Below are positions 56,681 through 64,000 of a DNA stretch of 64,000 nt, one piece after another. This DNA is from Pyrus communis. Lineage: Eukaryota; Streptophyta; Magnoliopsida; Rosales; Rosaceae. Position numbers and translations under genes: made by a program. Every line of letters starts with the position of its first letter. Position 1 is the stretch's first letter. The notes under the pieces were generated by a model. It did no database searches. It had not been told where the DNA came from and saw nothing but the letters and a program-made list of their open reading frames with translations. The stretch covers positions 18,329,164-18,393,163 of the forward strand of contig NC_084814.1 of assembly GCF_963583255.1 (NCBI RefSeq), in the 5' to 3' direction.

Positions 56681-59600
56681 ATGGCGTCTTCTTCATTCAA
56701 GATTGAGAATTTGTTGGGTATGCTGACTATAAAACTTTGAGATGATAATTTTGCCAAATGGGCCTTTCAGTTTCAGTCGGTTCTTAAAGGGTACAAATTG
56801 TTTGGTCATTTTGATGGTACGATTGGTTGTCCATCAAAGTATGCCGTGAGTTCAGAGACTGGTGTTACAAGGGAGATTACCACAGCGTTTCTTGATTGGG
56901 AGTCTACTGATATGGCTTTTATTAGTCTGCTACTTGCTACATTAACAGATGAGGCAATAAAGTATGTCTTGGGGTGCAGGACTGCCTTTGAAGCATGGTC
57001 AAATCTTGTTGAAAGATATGCTTCTGTTTCGAAGTCTCGGGTTAACCATTTGAAAACAGAGTTGCATACGATTCAGAAGGGGGCAGATAACATTGATAAA
57101 TACTTGTTGCGTTTGAAGAATATCAGAGATCAGTTAATGGCTGCAGGGGAGACAGTTTCTGACAATGATATTATCATTGCTGGGCTGGCAGGTTTACCTA
57201 AGGAATATGGTGTTATTCGCACAGTTATCTTGGCACGGGAATCTTCCATTACCTTAAGGGAATTTCGTGCTCAACTACTTGGAACTGAAAAGGAGATTGA
57301 AGGGGAAATGAATCTGCTGCCTCAGAATATGGCTGCTCTTTTTGTTCAGGGTTCTCAGTCTGGGCAGAATACTAGTTTGGGTTCTGTCATGTATGGAGGT
57401 GGATCTTCGAGTGGTGCATCTTCGTCAAATTCTCAACACCATGCTCATATACCTGCTACTACAGCAGGCACTATTGTTCAGCAACCACAGGGTTCATTTA
57501 ATAATGCTCATCAACATGGTGTGGAGTCCCAGATGTTTGGTTCGAATACTTTTCCTCCAGGGCATCATGATCAATCTTGTGGATATGGTTTTGTAGCTCA
57601 CTCTCATTCTGGTCAGCAGCATGGGTTCAAATCTCAGACCTACAATGGGGGTTACAGGGCTGGAAATGGTGGTCAATTCAGGAATAATAGCAGCAACTAT
57701 AGAACTGGTAATAATTTCAGAGGACGTGGGTTTTATGGTGGAAATAGTCCTTACTCTTCAGGGACAAGACAAGTTCAGAATGTTACTGGGTCGTGGTCCG
57801 GCAATACAGAAGCTAGAACAAATGTTGTAGTTGAGTGTCAAATCTGCAATAAAAGAGGTCATACTGCAGTGAACTGTTTTCACAGAAATACAGGAAATAC
57901 ACCAGCTGGTTTCATTATGGAGTGTCAGATATGTGGGAAAAGAGGACATTCTGCGCTTGACTGTTTTCATCGGGCCAACTACACATATCAAGGTCAGCCA
58001 CCTCCAGCCTCACTGTCTGCCATGAATGCACAACAAACATCTCAGGCTCCTCCTCATGATTTGTGGATTGTGGATTCAGGTGCTTCACACCACATGACTG
58101 TAGATATAAATGCATTAAATCAAGTGGCTCCTTATCAAGGGTCTGATAATATAACCATTGGTAATGGTTCAAGTCTACCAATTAAGCATATCGGTTCCTC
58201 TGCAATTCATACTCCTGATCATTCTCTTGTTCTCAGTAAAGTTTTTCATGTTCCAAATATTGCCAGAAATCTTCTTTCAGTTAAACAATTGTGTGCAGAT
58301 AATAATAGTTGGTTTATATGTGATGAGTGTGAGTTCTTTGTGCAGGACAAGAAGACAAGGGAGGTGGTGTATCACGGAAAGAGTAAACCAGAAGAGTTAT
58401 TTCAGATTCCAGTGGTTAAAGCTTCTAGAGGGCATAAGTTTGTTACAAGAGATCCAGTGGCTTACTTGGGGAAACTGGTGAAATCAGATATTTGGCATCA
58501 AAGGTTGGGACACCCTGCACATGATATTGTGGCTGCAATGTTAAGGCAATCTAAGGTTTTACACAAGTTAGATGAGACTTATACTACTTGTATTTCTTGT
58601 ATTAGGGGTAAAATGTCTAGGATACCTTTTCCTGTTAGAAATGACAGTTGTAGGGTTCCTTTTGAGAAAGTTCATACCGATGTTTGGGGTCCAACACCTG
58701 TAAAATCTGTGGAAGGTTTTCGATACTATGTACTTTTTGTCGATGAATATACCAGATTTACTTGGATATTTCCCATGTGCAACAAATCTGATGTGTTTGC
58801 AATTTTTCTCAAGTTCTATGCTTTCATTCATACTCAGTTTGGGTTAACAATTAAAGGTTTGCAAACAGATGGTGGAGGTGAATACACTAGCAAGCGGTTT
58901 ACGTCCTTTTTGGCTGCAAAAGGCATTCTGCAGTTTATTTCTTGTCCTTACACACCTCAACAGAATGGGATTTCTGAGAGGAAACACAAACATGTGGTGG
59001 ACACTGCTCTCACTTTGTTAAATGCTTCTGGTTTAAGTAGTGAGTTTTGGTACTTTGCTTGTGCTCATGCAGTTTTTCTGATTAATAAAATGCCGTGTAA
59101 AACCTTGTCTTTTAGTTCTCCCTATCAACTACTATACAACAAAGTGCCTGAGGTACAGTCCTTAAGAATTTTTGGAACTGCTGTGTTTCCATGGATCAAG
59201 CCATATAACAATCATAAATTGCAGTTTAAGTCCAAAATGTGTATCTTCTTAGGCTATGCAATGGGGTATAAGGGAGTAATATGTTATGATCAACAGTCTA
59301 AGAAATGCATTATATCACGGCATGTTATTTTTGAAGAGTCAATATTTCCAGCAAGGTTGGGGCCTTCTCACAGTGGTGTGGCATCTGCTGAGACAGTTAC
59401 TCAAACTAGCTCTGTGGTTATACCATTTCCTATTCCTATGAGGTCTACAAGGGGTCAATTTGAGCACGGTCAGCTATCACAGAATCACATTTGTGAAGAC
59501 TCTTTAGCATCAACATCTCATGGTTCCTACTCTACAACAAGTGATACACCAACTCCACCTCCTTTGCTTCCTGTCCTCGATACTACTCAACTTCAGGTAT

Positions 59601-61417
59601 TATTACCTTTGTCTGAGCATTCATCTAGCACTGATTCACATGTCTTACCTGTACACCAACCACTTCATCCTCGGATTCAAACTCGGTTACAAACAGGTGC
59701 TATTTCAAGAAAGAATTATGCAGCTCATTTGGCAACTTTCCCTGAGTTAAATTCATTACAAATACTGGAGTCTTGCTCTGATATGTCCTGCTCTGGTTCG
59801 ATTACTAGTGCATGTCCTGGAGTGTTTTCATTCCTAGCTGATATCACAGAACCTGAAGAACCTAAAACTTTTAGGGCAGCATCGTGTAAGTCTGAATGGC
59901 AACATGCTATGCAAGAAGAATATGATGCATTAAAGGCTCAAGGTACATGGGCTCTAGTTCCACCTCCATCTCACAGAACAATTGTAGGTAGCAAATGGGT
60001 GTATAAAATAAAGAAACATCCAGATGGAACAATTTCAAGGTATAAGGCTCGGTTAGTTGCTCAGGGGTACACTCAAGAACACGGGCTGGATTACTCAGAG
60101 ACCTTCAGTCCTGTGGTCCGACACACTACTGTTCGATTAATTCTTGTTTTAGCTGCACAGTTTGGTTGGAATCTGCGACAACTAGACATTAAAAATGCTT
60201 TTTTGCATGGTGATCTCGAGGAAGAAGTCTACATGCAGCAACCTCAAGGATTTGTGGATCCTTCCTGTCCAAGTTATGTGTGTAAACTCATTAAATCTCT
60301 ATATGGCTTGAAACAAGCCCCGAGAGCCTGGAACTCGAAGTTCACGAGTTATCTTCCATCCCTTGGTTTCACAACTTCCTTATCTGATACAAGCTTATTT
60401 GTTAAAGTAGATAAAGGGGATATTGTTATCTTATTGCTCTATGTAGACGATATTATACTCACTGGTTCCAACCCTACAACAGTTCAAGCAGTGATCAGTG
60501 ACCTTGCAGAAGTCTTTGATCTCAAAGACATGGGCAGATTGTCTTATTTCTTGGGGTTGCAGATTCAGTATAAAGAAGATGGTTCATTGTTTATCAGCCA
60601 ATCGAAATATGCTCAAGATCTCCTCAAGAAGGCAGCAATGGAGACATGTAAATCTACATCCACACCGTCTAAACCACATGCACAATTACTTGAACAAGAA
60701 GGTGCTCTTCTCTCTGACCCACGTCATTATCGAAGTTTGGTCGGGGCTCTCCAATATTTGACCTTTACTCGGCCAGATCTTGCTCAGGCTGTTAACATGG
60801 TCTGTCAGTTTATGACTTCTCCGACTGATCTTCATATGCATCTTGTCAAACGCATTTTACGGTACCTGAAAGGAACCCTTGAGTATGGTTTGCATTACAA
60901 AAAGAGCTTGGATTTCAATTTGCTGGCCTATTCTGATTCCGACTGGGCAGCAGACATAAATACCCGACGTTCAATAACTGGTTTTGTGATTTACTTGGGC
61001 GATAATCCCATTTCATGGCAGTCTAAGAAGCAATCCACAGTATCTCGCAGCTCTACTGAGGCTGAATACAAAGCTTTAGCACATTCTGCAACTGATTTGT
61101 TTTGGATTCGATCTCTTCTCAAAGACATGCATCAGCAAATTTTGGTGCCTCCAGTACTTTACTGTGACAATCTGAGTGCTTTAGCTCTAAGCTCCAATCC
61201 TGTCTTTCATTCGAAGATCAAACATCTTGATACCGACTATCATTTTGTTCGTGAAAAGGTCCAACGGGGTGATTTACTTGTCCAATATATACCTACTGAA
61301 GAACAGGTTGCAGATGTATTCACCAAAGGCCTGCATGGTCCTGTGTTTGTAAAGCACTGCCGACACCTTGCTCTTGCTGTTTCAGGTCCAGTTTTAGATC
61401 CCGTTTTAGGTGTTTAG
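56681..61417 (+). CDS. Copia gag-pol polyprotein with one in-frame stop
   Basis: From ATG 56681 one frame runs 1,578 codons to TAG at 61415-61417, interrupted only by TGA at 56738-56740 (codon 20). Numbered from that ATG: gag of UBN2 type (about 60-260), two CCHC knuckles starting at Cys386 and Cys415, protease with WIVDSGASHHMT (Asp465), integrase zinc motif (WHQRLGHPAH), integrase core Asp667, Asp730 and Glu766 with D-35-E spacing, reverse transcriptase with YVDD at 1254-1257, RNase H with AYSDSDWAAD and STEAEYKALA, and the C-terminal VADVFTKGLHG. All catalytic residues are present. Most copia gags have one knuckle; this one has two. After the stop, the open frame has no ATG for about 40 codons. 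Confidence 0.95.
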
Positions 61418-61455
61418 CTATTTCAAACTTCACCTGGCAGATCAATGTTCAGTTT

Positions 61456-61465
61456 GAGGGGGGAG
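61456..61465 (+). other. Polypurine tract of the young copia element
   Basis: GAGGGGGGAG lies immediately before the 3' LTR, where second-strand synthesis is primed. Confidence 0.9.
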
Positions 61466-61717
61466 TAATAACCAATATAACAGAATTGCCACATGGCATT
61501 ATCTAGAAGATGGGTTAGTTAATACAGGTAGAAGGGTACTGTTGTAATTAGTCCTTATGGGTATATAAGGAGTAATAGGGTTCTCATTTGTAGTAAGAGA
61601 GCATTGTAAGAATTTCTGAAAGTATTAATACATTCTCTCTTTCTTCCTCTCTATCTCTCCTCATCTTCTTCTTCGTTTCTGGTATCCATTGTTGTTCACA
61701 GCTTCTCTGTGTTAATA
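61466..61717 (+). repeat. 3' LTR of the young copia element
   Basis: 252 bp, same sequence as 55737-55988 by eye. Followed by the target duplicate CTGGG. Confidence 0.95.
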
Positions 61718-61722
61718 CTGGG

Positions 61723-62165
61723 AAGCCCCAGCTACTCGAGAGGGAGTTGCAACAACTTTCTATTTGCAAATAGAACTGCCACGGATACTAGAATAACCAC
61801 CATCGTGAAACACGACCAACACACTCAATAGTTCAGGGCCAACAAAATAAGGCCAAAATCATTAAGACACATCATCGCATGACGGAACAAAACTAGAAAG
61901 ATATGTTGGATAAGCTATTACATAAGAGAAAAAGAGAGGCGAGGCAAGTCTGCGAGATGTGTGAGATGGGATGGAAGAAAAGAATGGGTGGATGGGGAGG
62001 GAAGACGATAAAGGGAGAAGAGAAGAAAAAAGAAGGTGGTTGTCGTCAACTTCAAGCCATTGCAAAGGGCCGACGACAGTGATATTTTGAATCTAAGGTT
62101 TTCTAGGAGGAGAACAGAGGGCTGCAACTCGGAGAGAGAATCGATAAAAAAAAAATATCCGTTTT
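61723..62165. other. Right half of the young copia insertion site
   Basis: Continuation of the sequence at 55323-55736. Purine-rich from about 61920 to 62040. No gene supported. Confidence 0.45.
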
Positions 62166-62182
62166 AAAAGGCCCTTAAAGAT

Positions 62183-63117
62183 AAAGAGCAGAAAACATGT
62201 GACACACACTCTCTCTGGTTTCTCAACCTTACAAACTCCTTTGCCGCCGGCCCCAACATTTGGCTTGGGTGCCGGTGACTATCCTTGTCCAAGTTTCTTG
62301 TTCTTCTCTTCCCTTTTTTCTCCTAATCCTTCTCTCTTTTTTCATTTTCCCCTGAGATTTTTCTTTGTTTCCTTGAGTTTTGTCTCAAATTTTCCTGTGA
62401 GTTTGTCTTACTTTTGGACTTCATGTCCCTTCTATCCACCCCTCCCTCTCCTTTGGCCGTTCTTTTCCAAACCCAAAACTCTATCTCCCTTCACTTTTTC
62501 CCTCTGCCTCCCTTCCCCATAAACCATCCCCACCCCATCCTTTGCTTTGATCTACAGACTCTGGGTTGAATATGGTTGCTAGCTTTATTTCCTTCCCTTA
62601 CTGTCCCCCCTCCCCCCCCAAAATGGCTTGTCAGATTTCCATTGAGGCCAAGTGTATTGCATCTTTGGCCAAAGTAAGGGTATTTTACATACCCCCTTAG
62701 CCTCACCTTCTATCCATATGTTATTGTATTTTTATATATTTGATGGGATCCGTGAATGAGATTTGGATCTGGTGACCATCTTTTGGTTCTGCATCTTTGG
62801 TGAAAAAATCTAGATGTGGTGTGCTTTTTGTTGCGGGTTTGGTATTTTTGTGTTGCGATGTCTTGATCGTTTTCAGCACTCGGTCGTTTTCTCTAGTGTT
62901 GTTGCTTCGGTAGCTGCTGGCAAGACTTTTGTGCAGTGCGGAGACGGACGCTGCTTTCCGTTGTCAAAAATTAGGGATTTGCGTTCTAGTTTTAATTTAT
63001 TTAATTGGGCTGAGCTTTTATGCATCTATTTCCCCAATGTATTTGGGTTATTTTTCCTTCCTTTGAGTTGGTTTGTAACCTATCAAATTAATGCATTTAC
63101 CTTTTCAGACAAAATAA
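62183..63117 (+). mobile_element. Retroposon with 17-bp flanking repeat, about 935 bp
   Basis: Flanks are AAAAGGCCCTTAAAGAT (62166-62182) and AAAAGGCCCATAAAGAT (63118-63134), 16 of 17 matching. The insert begins with C/T-rich, GC-richer leader-like sequence and ends CAGACAAAATAAA, an A-rich tail. The layout resembles 36603-37398, although the two are not obviously homologous base by base. The open frames 62199-62522 and 62814-63173 show no known domain. Probably a defective LINE or LINE-mobilised RNA. Confidence 0.72.
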
Positions 63118-63134
63118 AAAAGGCCCATAAAGAT

Positions 63135-63490
63135 GTTTTCCTTTTCTTTGTACTTGTTATTAGACTTAATTGACCACTTAGTTTTAATTGCATTCAAGCC
63201 TTTGCCTTCCAATCACTGAAGCCAATTTTGAGTTCTTGTCAAGTAATCTCTTTTATTTTGAGTGATATATTTGCTTGTAACATATATTACTCGAGAGGGT
63301 GGAGAAGAGTTTGAGTTTTTTTTTGTCAAGAGGTCTCGAACAATAGGAATTAGGCAAAACAAAGGTTTTGATTCAAGTAAAACTATAGGGTCAATAAAGT
63401 GTTTGGACAAGTACAAAGATGACAAAATTTTGAAGAAAAAAAATGCCCTCCCGAAAAAGACATTTTTGTTGGAAACTTTCTTAGTTTAAG
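63135..63490. other. Intergenic stretch
   Basis: No gene supported. The 75-codon plus-strand frame at 63262-63489 lacks an identifiable domain. Confidence 0.4.
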
Positions 63491-63722
63491 TGTGATTGTG
63501 TAAATCCTAGATTAGATTTGATTCTAGTTATTCTTTCCTACATGGACTTGTATTCCTTGGGGATGAAGGATTTCTTCTCCCTCTTATTACTATAAATAAA
63601 GGCACTACGTAGGAGGGAATAATACACACATTCTCCTACAATTCTACAAACACATCTCTCTCTATTTTCTCTCCCTTGCCGTGGGCCCTCTTTCCCTTGT
63701 CAGTTAAATATAAGTTACAACA
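63491..63722 (+). repeat. 5' LTR of a further copia-like element
   Basis: This runs from TGTGATTGTGTAAATCC to TTACAACA. It shares GTGATTGT.TAAATCCTAG and TACTATAAATAAAGGCAC with the LTRs of the element at 1137-7914. CGTTATCATCACGCTC follows immediately, a form I recognise as the segment next to LTRs in this family, probably the primer-binding site. The matching LTR would lie beyond the window, so a solo LTR cannot be excluded. Confidence 0.72.
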
Positions 63723-64000
63723 CGTTATCATCACGCTCCTACCGCTGCACTTAGGAATCTAACGTTGAAGCTTTTTCTGCATCAAACCAGTTCATCCATT
63801 TCATCACGTAATCAAGTTCTTCCAAAACAATAGTTTTTATCTCGATATTTTTGCAACCTTGATAGCATTAACATTCACCATAATGCATGACCCAACTTTA
63901 CGTTTTTCAAATTTTAGATTCTACATAAATTGTATATGCATTATATTCATAATTGTTGAATTATGTGAATGATGTGATATAAACTAACACACAAATTAAA
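63723..64000 (+). other. Possible leader of the edge LTR element
   Basis: 278 bases from the putative primer-binding site to the window edge. No coding sequence yet. Confidence 0.45.

Larger units (their letters stand above)
55737..61717 (+). mobile_element. Young Ty1/copia retrotransposon with TA...TA LTRs, 5.98 kb
   Basis: LTRs at 55737-55988 and 61466-61717 are both 252 bp and identical as far as I can see by eye. The element is flanked by a perfect 5-bp duplication, CTGGG (55732-55736, 61718-61722). The LTR runs from TAATAACC to GTTAATA. Both edges are fixed independently by the target duplication, by the primer-binding site TGGTATCAGAG (55989) and by the purine tract GAGGGGGGAG (61456-61465). 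The termini are thus TA...TA rather than TG...CA. Non-canonical copia termini of this kind are known (for example TARE1 of tomato). Inside is one long gag-pol frame with a single stop near its start. Identical LTRs imply very recent insertion. Confidence 0.96.

Noticed and set aside
56798..61417. Starting the copia polyprotein at 56798
   Set aside because: The codon there is TTG. An in-frame ATG at 56681 with typical gag N-terminal sequence precedes it, separated only by one TGA.

Overview
The window is nuclear DNA of a flowering plant. It has long AT-rich intergenic stretches, genes split by GT-AG introns, tRNA-derived SINEs, MITEs, and both copia-type and gypsy-type LTR retrotransposons. 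The protein families, and repeats I recognise as common in apple and pear, suggest a woody Rosaceae species, probably Malus or Pyrus. That assignment is inference; no sequence here proves the species. There are no bacterial operons, CRISPR arrays or phage genes.

Four host genes are supported. A single-exon DUF538 protein lies at 379-852 (+). An eight-exon EMB8-like alpha/beta hydrolase lies at 8074-11589 (+). A two-exon methionine gamma-lyase lies at 21513-24207 (+). A two-exon CYP78A cytochrome P450 lies at 33124-35076 (-). All four read through without a break when spliced at consensus sites. Their functions are unrelated and nothing suggests they work together.

The rest is mostly transposon layers. 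From left to right these are: an old minus-strand copia element with target-site repeats (1137-7914); a MITE and SINE belt (11.9-21.2 kb); an intergenic region holding a decayed 18S rRNA fragment (29.6-30.1 kb) and two copies of a duplicated segment, one interrupted by a hAT element (31.7-32.6 kb); poly(A)-tailed retroposons (36.6-37.4 kb and 62.2-63.1 kb, and possibly 25.3-26.2 kb); a probable solo gypsy LTR (38.8-40.9 kb); a broken minus-strand copia element (41.8-47.0 kb); two large fold-back elements (48.0-48.4 kb and 49.6-50.7 kb); a very young copia element with identical LTRs (55.7-61.7 kb); and the start of another LTR element at the right edge (63.5 kb).

The most interesting object is the young copia element at 55737-61717. 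Its two 252-bp LTRs look identical and begin and end with TA instead of TG/CA. It has a perfect 5-bp target duplication, two zinc knuckles in gag, one in-frame UGA at codon 20 of an otherwise open polyprotein, and six copies of a 15-nt GGAG/CTCC hairpin-like motif in its leader. No new multi-gene system was found.
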